NCBI GenBank assembly: GCA_900542265.1
Contig: UQML01000006.1
Span: 1 to 64,000 of the forward strand
DNA from: an uncultured Eggerthella sp.
GTDB lineage: Bacteria > Actinomycetota > Coriobacteriia > Coriobacteriales > Eggerthellaceae
Reading direction: 5' to 3'
Length of the DNA: 64,000 nucleotides
The position numbers and the translations under genes are program-made. A model generated the notes under the pieces. The model saw only the letters and a list, made by a program, of their open reading frames with translations, had not been told where the DNA came from and did no database searches. Shown here in pieces: positions 44,079 through 54,076 of the stretch. How positions within the stretch are numbered: position 1 is the stretch's first letter; the number at the start of each line of letters is the position of its first letter.

Positions 44079-44235
44079 AACACTGCCTCCCTTGCCCTAG
44101 GTATTAGTACCACCCTTACCGTAGTGCAATGCACATAAATTATGCTGGCGATGGGACTATGCTTAAACGAGGTGGCAAGAAGTTGTAACAAAATCGTATG
44201 ATTTATCCCTCATTATTGCGCAGTGCTATGCGTTC

Positions 44236-44631
44236 TTACTTACCCTCATCACCTGAGGCAAGAGTTTTGATGCCAATCGGATTTCCCGCCTCATCAAGAG
44301 CGTTGTCGAGATCTTCATCCCAAGCAACTTCACCAAATACCCCTTGCTCAGTCTGTGCTGGATCAACACGTTTGGAGTCAAGAGATCTTCCTGGATAATC
44401 AGGGTCATCTGCAACACGTGGCATTGAGCCTGTTGCTTGAGAGGCGTCAAAAATATAATGATGCCCGTCTTCATCTTCTTCAAGATGATTAACTTCCGAA
44501 AAAACCGACCCCGTCATTTCAATCTCACCAGTACCACGCGGAATCACAAAGCGTTCTTCGTGCTCAAAGCCAGTCTTTTTACGTCCGAAAAGCTTACCTA
44601 AAAGCCCTTTATCTTTTTCATCATCAGACTG
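44236..44631 (-). pseudogene. coding-like segment in frame with truA beyond its stop codon
   Basis: The reading frame of truA continues without another stop for 131 codons after TAA 44634-44632. The segment directly after the stop has protein-like sequence (DDEKDKGLLGKLFGRKKTG, then FVIPRGTGEIEMTG) and an acidic composition like the truA tail. There is no ATG, GTG or TTG in this frame until GTG 44547, which has only a weak GAAGAA site. Possible readings are a separate 103-residue protein starting at 44547, a nonsense-interrupted truA extension, stop readthrough (the TAA is followed by CAG), or reinitiation at an out-of-frame ATGATG (44626-44621) followed by a shift on the A-rich AAAAAG. I label it a pseudogene-like segment only because no clean start is present. 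Confidence 0.5.
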
Positions 44632-46035
44632 TTACCCTTCTGGCCCTTCCCAAAAACGAAGAACATCTTCGTAATCGCCAACCACATAATCAGGCTCTTC
44701 ATTATCTGATACATCATGAAAAGCAGGATGGAAAGCAGAAACATCATGCTGATCGTGATCAGCAGGATCATGAGGAGTGTAGTCTCTATCTTCTACCACA
44801 CGCATAGGTTTGGTTTGCCCCAAGGGATGAAGAGGAGGCTGCGACCTATCAGGCGCACTCAGCGAATCCAATGCAGCTTGCACCGCCTCTTCATCAGTAA
44901 GCAGCGCAAAACCTGCTTCTTTTGCTGCCTGCGCCGCCTGCACTGCTTGGATCACTGCCTGCGCTTGCGCCCCCGTAAGCGTTACAGCATCAGGATCCTG
45001 ATAGAGCACCTGAGACTCTGTTTTATGCCCAACATTGGCGGCCGCAGGAAACGCCTCAGGAACGTAAACCCGCTCTCCTTCGTAGTCGACACTCCAGAAC
45101 ACCAATCCGCACGCCGGCGCATTTTCTCCTGCCGCCGTCCGATCACATGCCTCAAGTACCTCTTTAACCCACGCAGGCTCATGAAGCCCATTACCAACCG
45201 CAACCAGCGTCCCTACAAGAGTGCGCACCATCGAATGCAAAAATGCGTTACCGGTCACCGTAATAACCAGCATGTCATCATTCCAAATAGAACACTCGTC
45301 AAAAAGGATTTCAATAATATAGCGATGGGTTGGCTTATCTTTTGCAGATTCAGCTTTGCAGAAACTCTTGAAATCATGCTCCCCAATCAAATACTGAGCA
45401 GCTTCGCGCATAGCCTCAACATCAAGCTTCTTGCCCAAATGCCAACTAAAACCACTCATGAGAAGCGGATTAGCTGACGCAGTTGAAATAAAATAACGAT
45501 ACGTGCGACTTACCGCTGAAAACCGTGCAGAAAAATCAGCCTTTTTCCGCTGTGCTGAACGCACCGTCATCGATCCATGAGTAAGCGCATTTAACGACTT
45601 AATCAATTTTTTTGGTGAGCGCTCTTCCCATTCTTGCGGCGTGATTTCAAAGGAAACTACCTGACCAATTGCATGCACCCCTGCATCGGTTCGCCCAGCA
45701 CATGTCGTTTCAACCTTGTGGCGATACACCGTTTTAAGCGCATCCTCAAGAGAGCCCTGCACCGTCAGTTGTCGGGGCTGCTTAGCAAATCCCGAAAAGG
45801 CACCTCCGTTGTAGGTAAGCGTAAGGGCAACAACAACGTTACCCTCATCGGTCAGTCCCAAAAGTTCTTCTTCTGATATAGGCTCTACCTCATGAGGCGA
45901 TGGGGCTTCTTCGGGAACAAGAGCACCAAATACCGCTGACTCAAAGGCGCACGTTTTATAATCAGATGTCCCTTCTTGTCCTTGCGGTGGTTGATCGGTC
46001 TGCTCTTGTTCTGCCGTAGGTTTTTGGTTAGTCAT
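44632..46035 (-). CDS. truA: tRNA pseudouridine(38-40) synthase TruA with long acidic extensions
   Basis: Converts uridines 38-40 of tRNA anticodon arms to pseudouridine. The catalytic domain spans about 64-320: TLTYNGGAFSGFAKQP, the catalytic Asp in CAGRTDAGVHAIGQVV, and FLHSMVRTLVGTL. The protein is 467 residues against a usual 250-270. It has an acidic N-terminal extension of about 60 residues and a 150-residue C-terminal extension rich in Gln, Ala, Asp and His. The stop TAA at 44632 is followed in frame by more coding-like sequence. It lies 12 bases after dnaE. Confidence 0.93.
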   Translation of the reverse strand: MTNQKPTAEQEQTDQPPQGQEGTSDYKTCAFESAVFGALVPEEAPSPHEVEPISEEELLGLTDEGNVVVALTLTYNGGAFSGFAKQPRQLTVQGSLEDALKTVYRHKVETTCAGRTDAGVHAIGQVVSFEITPQEWEERSPKKLIKSLNALTHGSMTVRSAQRKKADFSARFSAVSRTYRYFISTASANPLLMSGFSWHLGKKLDVEAMREAAQYLIGEHDFKSFCKAESAKDKPTHRYIIEILFDECSIWNDDMLVITVTGNAFLHSMVRTLVGTLVAVGNGLHEPAWVKEVLEACDRTAAGENAPACGLVFWSVDYEGERVYVPEAFPAAANVGHKTESQVLYQDPDAVTLTGAQAQAVIQAVQAAQAAKEAGFALLTDEEAVQAALDSLSAPDRSQPPLHPLGQTKPMRVVEDRDYTPHDPADHDQHDVSAFHPAFHDVSDNEEPDYVVGDYEDVLRFWEGPEG

Positions 46036-46047
46036 TGACTGTTCCCT

Positions 46048-49000
46048 TTACGCAATCTGTTCAGCTGCGCTTTTCTCGCGCGCCTTATCAGACGCACAAG
46101 TCCACACTTTCCTGCCAAAAAGTTCTTTAAGCATGCCCTTCAAGGGCGCGCTTTCCGAATTGACCCCCAAAGGTATATCTGCGCGAGTACGACCACCATC
46201 AGCATGTTCAATAAAGAGTACGAAAGGATCATTGCCCTTATTGGCATGAAGGATATCCATCAGGCGCGATGCGGTAATCTGGTTCATTTCTTGTGCTTTA
46301 ATTGATAACTCCATAAAGGGGTATCCCGAGAAGTCATTGGACTCAAGTTTTTCATCAAGCCGCGCAACCTCATAAACAACAAGCTGTCTACCGCGATCAG
46401 TCGCTTCAAATTTTGCCTTCACTGATACAATCGCATCTTCGTGAATTGCTTCTTGATTCTTCTCGTAATCAAAACAAATACACTCAATATGTCCGGTCGT
46501 ATCCTCCAAATCAAAAGTTGCCATAAGCGTTTCGCGTTTAGTGCGTCGCACTGATACATTAGTTACCATGCCTGCAAACGTTGCGGACTTGATGGGTTTT
46601 TCGCGCTCAGAAAGCTCTCCCATGTTGTATTTGGTAACGCGACGCAAGCTCCGTTCATAAGGTTTAAGCGGATGATCGGAAACATACATTTTCAAGATGT
46701 CTTTTTCGAAAGCAAGTAACGTACGCTTATCCCACTCAATACCATCAGGCTCAGGAACATCATCCTCAAACCCTGAGTCCTCGACATCAGCAAACATGTC
46801 AAACATGGATACTTGGCCAGAAGAGCGGTCTTTTTGGTGTTTGGAAGCCGAATCTAAAAGAGGTGTCTCATCAAGAAAATACATCAGCTGCTTGCGTGTA
46901 TAACCCGTTGAATCAAACGCGCCCGCTTTAATGAGCGCTTCAAGTGTTTTGCGATTATATACACTTGCATCAACGCGATTCACAAAATCATGCAGTGAGG
47001 TAAAAGGGCCATTCGCTTCACGCTCATCAATGATAGCTTGCACAACCTTGCCACCAACACCGCGAACACCTGCAAGACCAAAACGGATACCCTCATCAAT
47101 AGGGGTAAATTCCATATTCGATGAGTTGATATCCGGCGGAAATACCGGTGTGCCGTTATGGTTACAGCTTGCAATATAGCGAATCAACTGATCATTTTTG
47201 GTCATATACGATGAGAGCGTTGCCGCCATATACTCATTGGGGTAATGCGCTTTCAAATATGCGGTACGCATAACCAATACCGCATAGGCTGCTGAATGCG
47301 ACTTGTTGAACGCATACTGAGCAAATTTCTCAGCATCTTCCCAAATTTTGGTTGCAACTTCTAAGGCGTATCCGTTTTCAACCGCACCATTACACCAGTC
47401 ATCTTTGAGCTGCATCATAACGTCAAGCTTTTTCTTACCCATTGCTTTGCGCAAACGGTCAGCTTTGCCCGCACTAAAGCCTGACATAACCATAGAAATC
47501 TGCATCAACTGCTCTTGATAGACAATCGTGCCATAGGTCTCTTCAAGCACCCCGCGCAAACGATCATCGTAATAATGCGCAGGTGTTTTTCCTGAAGCAA
47601 CCGCAACATAGTCATCAACCATGCCGGATTCCAAAGGACCGGGACGATTAAGCGCAATGGAAGCAACAATGTCAGAAAATTGTTTAGGAGGAAGACGCTT
47701 AAAGAGCGAAACATAAAGAGCTGATTCTACCTGGAACAAGCCATCCATATTGCCTGAACGCATTAAGGCAAATGCCCCCTCATCGTCAATAGGGAGCTCC
47801 TCAGGAACAAGACTAAGCCCATAACGCTCATTTACGTTTTTACAAGCGCGCGTCAATACGCCAAGCGTACGCAAGCCCAAAAAGTCCATTTTAAGCATGC
47901 CCAAATCAGGCGTATAGTGACCATCATATTGCGTGATGATGCCACCACCCTTGGTATCGCGCTTCATAGGAATGTGGTCAGCCATAGGATCACGGCAGAT
48001 GATGGTAGCACACGCATGTACACCTTCACCACGAACGTGACCTTCAATTGAGATAGCAGCGTCAATAACAGCCTTAGAGTCAGCTTCAGTCTCATAGGCG
48101 GCCCTAAAATCTTGATTCTCTTCTAGCGCTTGCTTAATGGTAGACGCATCGCCAATTAATTTTGAAAGCTTATCACCCGTGGAATAGGGGTAATCAAGCA
48201 CACGCGCCGCATCGCGCAAGGCATTTTTTGCCTTAATCTTGCCAAAGGTGATAACGCCTGAAACATGATCCTCACCATACACCTGGCGCACATGCTCGAT
48301 AACATCACCGCGACGCTCATCGTCAAAGTCAACGTCAATATCAGGCATCTCAACACGCTCTACCGACAAAAAACGTTCGAAGAGGAGTCCATTTGAAAGC
48401 GGCTCGATGTCAGTAATACCAAGCGCATACGCCACAATGGAACCTGCAGCAGAACCACGACCCGGTCCGACACCGATACCGTTCTCGCGTGCCCATTGAA
48501 TATACTCTTGCACAATCAAAAAGTAAGCAGGAAAGCCTTGCTGAATGATAACGGAAGCCTCATGTTCGTAGCGCTCACGCACATCATCAGGCCATGGATC
48601 CCCATAGCGGCGTGAAAGTCCGGCCTCGCACTGCTTTCTAAACCAAGACTCTTCCGTCTCCCCTTCAGGGAGAGGGAACTTAGGCAAAATAGAATCACGT
48701 TCGAGCTCAACGTTGCATTTTTCAGCAAGCTCAACAGTGTTATCGCATGCCTCCGGAAAGTCCTTGAGTGCCTCGCGCATCTCTTCTTCTGTCTTCATGT
48801 AGAACTGATCGTTCTCAAATTTGAAGCGCTGATCCCCTGGCGTATTGACGCATGCATTAGTACCGATGCAAAGCATAATATCTTGCGCATACGCGTCTTC
48901 TTGTACCAGATAATGGAAGTCATTAGTGGCGATGGTTTTTAAACCCAATATTTCAGCAATCTTGGTCAACTCTTGGTTGATCTCACGTTGAGTTTTCTTT

Positions 49001-49590
49001 TCCGCATTGGGGTTTTTCTCTTCAGAACGACGAGCAAATGAAAGACCCTGATCCTGAAGCTCGATATAGAAATCCCCGGGCTCATAAATACCCGCAAGCT
49101 TACGTGCCCACTCAAGAGCCCCATCAAAATCGTGATTACGTAGATGTTCTTGCACGATTCCTGCAATACAAGCACTCGTTGCAATAACACCCTCCGAATA
49201 CCTTTCAAGCATCTCAAAGGTCGTACGCGGACGATAGTAATAATTGTCAACGTGGGACTCACTCACGAGTTTTACCAAGTTGTGGTAACCCGTGTTGTTT
49301 TTAGCAAGCAAAATCATGTGGTTGGTATTAGGGCGTCCTTCACGCTTTAACTCAGAATCAGCCGTAAAATAAATTTCACAGCCAAAGATAGGCTTTACCC
49401 AAATCCCTGTTTCCGCCTTGACCTTATCACATGCTTCAGCCAACTCCGGAACACCTGACATAACACCGTGGTCAGTGATAGCAACAGCAGGCATACCTAG
49501 ATCAGCCGCACGCTTTACCATGTCATAGATTTTTGTTGCTCCATCAAGAAGCGAATATTCCGTGTGATTATGAAGATGAACAAATGCCAC
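46048..49590 (-). CDS. dnaE: DNA polymerase III subunit alpha
   Basis: Replicative polymerase of the DnaE1 type, 1180 residues. The N-terminal PHP domain has HLHNHTEYSLLDG and AITDHGVMSG; the palm has PDIDVDFDD (416-424) with two of the catalytic acids; fingers, the helix-hairpin-helix (GVRGVGGKVVQAI) and an OB fold (about 985-1070) follow. The tau-binding end is present but short. There is no internal exonuclease domain, so it is not PolC. It is followed closely by truA. Confidence 0.97.
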   Translation of the reverse strand: MAFVHLHNHTEYSLLDGATKIYDMVKRAADLGMPAVAITDHGVMSGVPELAEACDKVKAETGIWVKPIFGCEIYFTADSELKREGRPNTNHMILLAKNNTGYHNLVKLVSESHVDNYYYRPRTTFEMLERYSEGVIATSACIAGIVQEHLRNHDFDGALEWARKLAGIYEPGDFYIELQDQGLSFARRSEEKNPNAEKKTQREINQELTKIAEILGLKTIATNDFHYLVQEDAYAQDIMLCIGTNACVNTPGDQRFKFENDQFYMKTEEEMREALKDFPEACDNTVELAEKCNVELERDSILPKFPLPEGETEESWFRKQCEAGLSRRYGDPWPDDVRERYEHEASVIIQQGFPAYFLIVQEYIQWARENGIGVGPGRGSAAGSIVAYALGITDIEPLSNGLLFERFLSVERVEMPDIDVDFDDERRGDVIEHVRQVYGEDHVSGVITFGKIKAKNALRDAARVLDYPYSTGDKLSKLIGDASTIKQALEENQDFRAAYETEADSKAVIDAAISIEGHVRGEGVHACATIICRDPMADHIPMKRDTKGGGIITQYDGHYTPDLGMLKMDFLGLRTLGVLTRACKNVNERYGLSLVPEELPIDDEGAFALMRSGNMDGLFQVESALYVSLFKRLPPKQFSDIVASIALNRPGPLESGMVDDYVAVASGKTPAHYYDDRLRGVLEETYGTIVYQEQLMQISMVMSGFSAGKADRLRKAMGKKKLDVMMQLKDDWCNGAVENGYALEVATKIWEDAEKFAQYAFNKSHSAAYAVLVMRTAYLKAHYPNEYMAATLSSYMTKNDQLIRYIASCNHNGTPVFPPDINSSNMEFTPIDEGIRFGLAGVRGVGGKVVQAIIDEREANGPFTSLHDFVNRVDASVYNRKTLEALIKAGAFDSTGYTRKQLMYFLDETPLLDSASKHQKDRSSGQVSMFDMFADVEDSGFEDDVPEPDGIEWDKRTLLAFEKDILKMYVSDHPLKPYERSLRRVTKYNMGELSEREKPIKSATFAGMVTNVSVRRTKRETLMATFDLEDTTGHIECICFDYEKNQEAIHEDAIVSVKAKFEATDRGRQLVVYEVARLDEKLESNDFSGYPFMELSIKAQEMNQITASRLMDILHANKGNDPFVLFIEHADGGRTRADIPLGVNSESAPLKGMLKELFGRKVWTCASDKAREKSAAEQIA

Positions 49591-49731
49591 GCTTTAAACC
49601 CCTATACCGCTCTTATCTCTACCTATTGGATAGCTCGTTGTCTCGAAGTTTCATTGTGCCACCCTAAACAACCAATTTCTAGGGTTGCATTGCCTCAAAT
49701 TATAAGAAAATCAAAACTTTATGAAGTCCCA

Positions 49732-50298
49732 TTAAAGGGCGTACCATACTACTTGTGTATTATCGAGCGCCCATGCCATATAGCCATCAAGTGTCATAGG
49801 CTCAAAGTACGTATTGATAACGCGTGCTGTGGCTCCGTGACAAACCAAAAGAACATTCTCTTCAGGCAAACCTTCTGCAGCGCGAGCTTGCGCGCGTTCT
49901 TTAAGCTCATCGATGAGATTATAGGTACGTTGCGCCACCTTGAGTACCGATTCTCCTCCGGGGAAGCCTAGGGTTGGTTGAGCTTTGTAAGCTAAAAACA
50001 ATTCCGAATCACAGTCAATGCCTTCAAACTCGCCAAAGTCAAACTCTATGATGCGTTCATCGGTCTCAACAGCAGACTTATCAAATCCAACTTCACGCGC
50101 AATCAATTCTGCGGTTTTTTGTGCACGCATCAACGGTGAAGCAATAATCTGGTCAAATTTCACGCCCCCACGCGCAAGCACACGACCCGCCTCACACGCC
50201 TGTTCCTGACCCATATCAGTCAGCGGAACGTCAGTGCGGCCACAAATGATGTTCTCAACATTCCACGGAGTTTGTCCGTGACGGGTAACATACAGCAT
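49732..50298 (-). CDS. histidine phosphatase-family protein
   Basis: A 188-residue member of the phosphoglycerate-mutase-like superfamily. The catalytic motif RHGQT is at residues 6-10; the second His lies in LVCHGATARV; GRTDVPLTDMGQEQA and the SPLMRAQKTAE segment are typical. It probably dephosphorylates a small metabolite; a mutase role is less likely given the short length. The GAAAGG site precedes ATG 50298. It lies downstream of the rhamnose MFS gene with an 84-base gap. Confidence 0.88.
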   Translation of the reverse strand: MLYVTRHGQTPWNVENIICGRTDVPLTDMGQEQACEAGRVLARGGVKFDQIIASPLMRAQKTAELIAREVGFDKSAVETDERIIEFDFGEFEGIDCDSELFLAYKAQPTLGFPGGESVLKVAQRTYNLIDELKERAQARAAEGLPEENVLLVCHGATARVINTYFEPMTLDGYMAWALDNTQVVWYAL

Positions 50299-50382
50299 GG
50301 CCGCACCTTTCTTATTTCTAGTAGGTCACGCATGTGCCAATGAAGCACAACGCGCCCTACCCAATCTATATGTATTAAAACC

Positions 50383-51768
50383 TTACTTATCGATGGCACG
50401 CTCCAGTTGCTCAGTAACCTGAGATCCATAACGCTCTTCCGTAATCTCATCAAGCGTACGACCTTGAGTGCGCGGACACCAAATAACGCCAACCACGAGC
50501 GAGATTGCCAGGAACACACACATGATTATACCCGCCGTAACAAATCCGGCCGGCGTTTCAACACCAAGACCGGCAACTGCAACAAGCGACCAAATACCGA
50601 GCACGCCACGTACCAAGAAAAACATGATACCTTGAACGCCGCCACGATACATGGTTGGGAATAATTCAGTCGACCAAAGAGCATAGAAGCACTGGGCAGA
50701 AAAGCCTGCAGAAATACCCCATAATGCTACAAACACCCACAAAAGCCATCCCCACTCATCGGCAGTTCCTGCTTGGAGTTGCGTGCCAAAAAACACCATG
50801 ATGATCCAAGAAGCAAGCGCCATGCCTGCCGTCAGAGCAAACAAAATACGATGAGGTACTTTGTCTCCAAATTTAGAAAAGATCGCAAGCGAACCAATTG
50901 CGGTCAAAACCCACATTACCGTTTGTAAAAGCGAGATAGTAGTGTCATCTAAGTTGCCTGCTGCTGCATACATATAGGGCATGAACTGACCCATCGTTCC
51001 TGCAACAATATTCCACGTCAGATACACCGCAACCAAAAAGATTATAGTCTTGATGTTAACTGCATTCGTGAGCGCACGTTTCATCATAGCGCCAAAGCTA
51101 TCACGCTTGTCTTGCGCACCTTGTTTTTCCGTCCAATCACGTGATTCTTGAAGCTTTCGTTGTAAGTTCCAGGCAATAAGCGCCACAACAAAGAGAATCA
51201 AAAAGAGTAGACGCATACCGAAGAGTCCATCGAAAGGACCATACGTTCCTGCAGGCAAGAGAGCGCCTGTTGCATTAAACGTAGGAAAAATGACGGAGAA
51301 AATAAGGGAAATCAAAAAAATAACAGCAGGTCCGCATGACCAAGCAAACTGGCTAATACCAATATTTGAAGCACGCGCATTTGAACTCGACATTTCAGAG
51401 ATATAGCTCCATGATGACGGAACACCCGCACCAACTGAAAGGCCTGAAATCACAATTCCCGCAACCAGCATAGGCAAGTTGACTGAGACCATGATCAAAA
51501 AGACTCCCGTCGCGTACACGAGCAAGTTATAGGTATAAATAAATTTTCTACCAAACCTATCAGCAAGAAAACCGCCGATGAGCGCACCAATTGCAGCGCC
51601 AAACGCATTAGCACCTACCGCACCCAAAATTGCGGCCCAGGTATTATCAAAATGAAATGCGGTTGCCCAAGCCGCAAGTGCAACTGACGAGGCTACGATG
51701 CAGCCTGAGTCAAGAAAGTTAGTCATCGAAACCGCAATAGTTCCTTTTTTCTCCTGAGAGAGAGCCAT
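50383..51768 (-). CDS. MFS sugar-porter family transporter, candidate L-rhamnose importer
   Basis: A 461-residue transporter with twelve hydrophobic segments. The signature between helices 2 and 3, GGFLADRFGRKFIY (about 67-80), and PSSWSYISEMSSSNAR place it in the sugar-porter group. Its gene is the fourth in the rhaB-rhaA-rhaD order and there is no other transporter nearby, so L-rhamnose (or a rhamnoside) is the likely substrate; that is inferred from position. The start is ATG 51768 behind GAAGGA. A 40-bp palindrome lies between rhaD and this gene. Confidence 0.85.
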   Translation of the reverse strand: MALSQEKKGTIAVSMTNFLDSGCIVASSVALAAWATAFHFDNTWAAILGAVGANAFGAAIGALIGGFLADRFGRKFIYTYNLLVYATGVFLIMVSVNLPMLVAGIVISGLSVGAGVPSSWSYISEMSSSNARASNIGISQFAWSCGPAVIFLISLIFSVIFPTFNATGALLPAGTYGPFDGLFGMRLLFLILFVVALIAWNLQRKLQESRDWTEKQGAQDKRDSFGAMMKRALTNAVNIKTIIFLVAVYLTWNIVAGTMGQFMPYMYAAAGNLDDTTISLLQTVMWVLTAIGSLAIFSKFGDKVPHRILFALTAGMALASWIIMVFFGTQLQAGTADEWGWLLWVFVALWGISAGFSAQCFYALWSTELFPTMYRGGVQGIMFFLVRGVLGIWSLVAVAGLGVETPAGFVTAGIIMCVFLAISLVVGVIWCPRTQGRTLDEITEERYGSQVTEQLERAIDK

Positions 51769-51808
51769 TTCAATCAGTCCTTCATGTACTTTCTAGTCAA
51801 TTCCCTAG

Positions 51809-51848
51809 TGCTCCTTTAGGTAGGAAATATTTCCTACCTAAAGGAGCA
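51809..51848. repeat. perfect 40-bp palindrome between rhaD and the MFS gene
   Basis: The sequence from 51809 to 51848 is identical to its own reverse complement (arms of 20 bases, centre between 51828 and 51829, no spacer). It is flanked by near-identical CTAGGAAATT and CTAGGGAATT segments and by two copies of TTGACTAG. There is no T tract, so as RNA it would be a stable hairpin rather than a classical terminator. It may protect the upstream rhaBAD message or reduce expression of the transporter. Confidence 0.9.
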
Positions 51849-51856
51849 AGAATTTC

Positions 51857-52762
51857 CTAGTCAAGAAATTCATCATTAATTGTGATATGGAAGTCTTGTG
51901 CAATCTGGCGCAACCCATCGTCAGAAATCGTATTTAAAAACTTATCAGAGCCACCATTCATAGTGCGAGCGCGCTCGTAAATATCGGCTGCTTTTTCTAT
52001 GGTATGCAAAAGGCCAAATGTGCTATCAAAATCAGTGCCCGATACGAACAATCCGTGGTGCGCCCATACAACTGCTTCATACGTTTTCATGAGTTCGGAG
52101 GTTACTTGCGCAATTTCTGCGCCCCCTGGAACCATCCACGGCACAACGCCAACACCCGCAGGAAAAACAACCACACACTCAGTCATCGCCTTCCATAAGA
52201 CGCGCGTAAACGCCCGCGCGGTCAGAGGCAAGACAAAAGACAAGGCGATGATGTTAGCTGGATGCGCATGATAAATAACACGGCATGCACCATCAGTTGC
52301 CTTCATGCGCACAGCGTGATTCATCACATGCGTTGGGAACTCTGAAGTGGGCCTGCCTCCGTCTTTAAGCCCCCACACAATACGCCATGCATCCCCAGTA
52401 GAATTAAGTTCGACAATACCAATGTTGTGATCAGGATCTCCTGATACATTACGCATGTAACGCCCTGTGCCTGTAGTAAGGAAATACGCACCACCAAGTT
52501 CTGGTACTGCTACACTCATCTCTACCCATGAACCCGGATTATCGTAGAAAAAGGGAGCTGCCGCTTTTACTTCATCAAGTGTCATGCGATAGGTCAAATT
52601 GCCGCCATTACGTTCGTGCCAACCTTGTTGCCACCCATCGTTACAAAGACGAACAAACCCTTTTACAAAACCAAGCTGTTCAACCGCAACTCCCGACACT
52701 GCACCACGAGCACTTGTCATGCCTTTATCGAATAAATCTTGTGCCTGATCAAAAAGACCCAT
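51857..52762 (-). CDS. rhaD: rhamnulose-1-phosphate aldolase
   Basis: Zn-dependent class II aldolase of the aldolase II/adducin fold, cleaving L-rhamnulose-1-phosphate to dihydroxyacetone phosphate and L-lactaldehyde. Evidence includes WHERNGGNLTYRM (active-site region), RVIYHAHPANIIALS with the metal-binding HxH, and VWAHHGLFVSG with the later His. The length of 301 is slightly more than the E. coli enzyme (274). It begins 15 bases after rhaA, behind GAGAGGAT. A small GAATTTC/GAAATTC inverted repeat overlaps its stop. Confidence 0.93.
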   Translation of the reverse strand: MGLFDQAQDLFDKGMTSARGAVSGVAVEQLGFVKGFVRLCNDGWQQGWHERNGGNLTYRMTLDEVKAAAPFFYDNPGSWVEMSVAVPELGGAYFLTTGTGRYMRNVSGDPDHNIGIVELNSTGDAWRIVWGLKDGGRPTSEFPTHVMNHAVRMKATDGACRVIYHAHPANIIALSFVLPLTARAFTRVLWKAMTECVVVFPAGVGVVPWMVPGGAEIAQVTSELMKTYEAVVWAHHGLFVSGTDFDSTFGLLHTIEKAADIYERARTMNGGSDKFLNTISDDGLRQIAQDFHITINDEFLD

Positions 52763-52777
52763 CGTTATGTATCCTCT

Positions 52778-54043
52778 CTACTTTCGTGTTGGAAGAATTT
52801 TGTTTTCGTATGCTTTAACGTGATCAACGAGCGCGTTATCCAAACAAACATTTTGGCGTTTGCAGTATTCATCCCACACAATGCCAAAGGGCATCATTTT
52901 TGCTTGCTCTTGTAAAATCATTTTTTCAGTAAAGGCATACTTATCCTGCATCTGCTTGAGAACATCATGCGGCTGAAGCAATCCAAAGAGCAGGGATTTT
53001 TCCATAGCACGCGAACCAACTGCCCAAGCACCAACACGGTTAATGGAGGCGTCAAAGAAATCGAGGCCAATGATGACCTTATCCCATGCATCAGGGCAAC
53101 GCGCGATTTCAATGGCAAGCTCACGGGTAGGATCATCAAACAAAACAACGTGATCACTATCCCAACGCACGGGGCGCGTAACGTGTAGCGGCACTTTATC
53201 AAAAAAGACGAGGAGCGCTGAAAGTTTATCAGCTACATTCTCAGTGGGATGGAAATGACCCATATCAAGCAAGTCATACACGCCTGGATGTGTTGCGGCA
53301 TAGGCAAGATAGAATTCATTGGAACCAACCGTCATAGACTCTAGCCCAATACCAAACACCTTTGATTCACAACAATCAATAACGCGATCATACTTCTCGG
53401 TATAAATCTCATCGAGTGATTCTTTGAGACGCAGGCGCAAACCATATCTATCTGCCGGAACGTCTTTTAAGCCATCGGGGATCCAAATATTACACAACGT
53501 CTCATCATCAAGCGCCTCTGCAATTTGTTGAGAAATCTTGCGGCATGCTTTGCAGTGTCTAATCCAAAAATCTCGTGTTTCTTTATCAGGCGAAGAAAGC
53601 GACAACTCATTATTCATCTGGGGGTGGCCAAACACCGTTGGATTAAAGTCGATACCATATCCTCGCTTGCGTGCCCACGCAACCCAGGGCTCAAAGTGCT
53701 TATACTCGAGTTGATCACGATCTACCCAAGGATTTTCAGGGGTAAATACGGCATAGGACGCATGAAGATTGATGCGTTTTTTACCAGGCACCATACTCAT
53801 GGCTTCATCAAAATCAGCCGTCAACTCTTCAAACGTACGAGCGCGACCGGGGTAATTACCCGTTGTCTGAATACCACCCGACAGTCCACCTGCTTGATCA
53901 AAGCCCAAAACATCATCACCTTGCCAGCAATGCACCGAAATTGGTTTAGCAGCAAGCTTTGTTAGTACCTCTTCAGTATCAATCCCCAAGCGCGCGTATT
54001 CTTGACGCGCAAATTCATACATTCCCGTTGCTGTTTCACTCAT
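52778..54043 (-). CDS. rhaA: L-rhamnose isomerase
   Basis: Converts L-rhamnose to L-rhamnulose in the cytoplasm. The 421-residue length and sequence are typical: the Mn/Zn site residues lie in HASYAVF, IDFNPTVFGHPQMN, and DMGHFHPTENVADK; WDSDHVVLFDD is another family segment. The GGGAGA site precedes ATG 54043. It stands between rhaB and rhaD in a compact operon. Confidence 0.96.
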   Translation of the reverse strand: MSETATGMYEFARQEYARLGIDTEEVLTKLAAKPISVHCWQGDDVLGFDQAGGLSGGIQTTGNYPGRARTFEELTADFDEAMSMVPGKKRINLHASYAVFTPENPWVDRDQLEYKHFEPWVAWARKRGYGIDFNPTVFGHPQMNNELSLSSPDKETRDFWIRHCKACRKISQQIAEALDDETLCNIWIPDGLKDVPADRYGLRLRLKESLDEIYTEKYDRVIDCCESKVFGIGLESMTVGSNEFYLAYAATHPGVYDLLDMGHFHPTENVADKLSALLVFFDKVPLHVTRPVRWDSDHVVLFDDPTRELAIEIARCPDAWDKVIIGLDFFDASINRVGAWAVGSRAMEKSLLFGLLQPHDVLKQMQDKYAFTEKMILQEQAKMMPFGIVWDEYCKRQNVCLDNALVDHVKAYENKILPTRK

Positions 54044-54076
54044 GGTATTCTCCCATCCAAGCGGCTTAATTCCTCT

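Noticed and set aside
49591..49731. Terminator before dnaE (ACCCTA/TAGGGT pair)
   Set aside because: Only six bases pair and there is no T tract; too weak to call.
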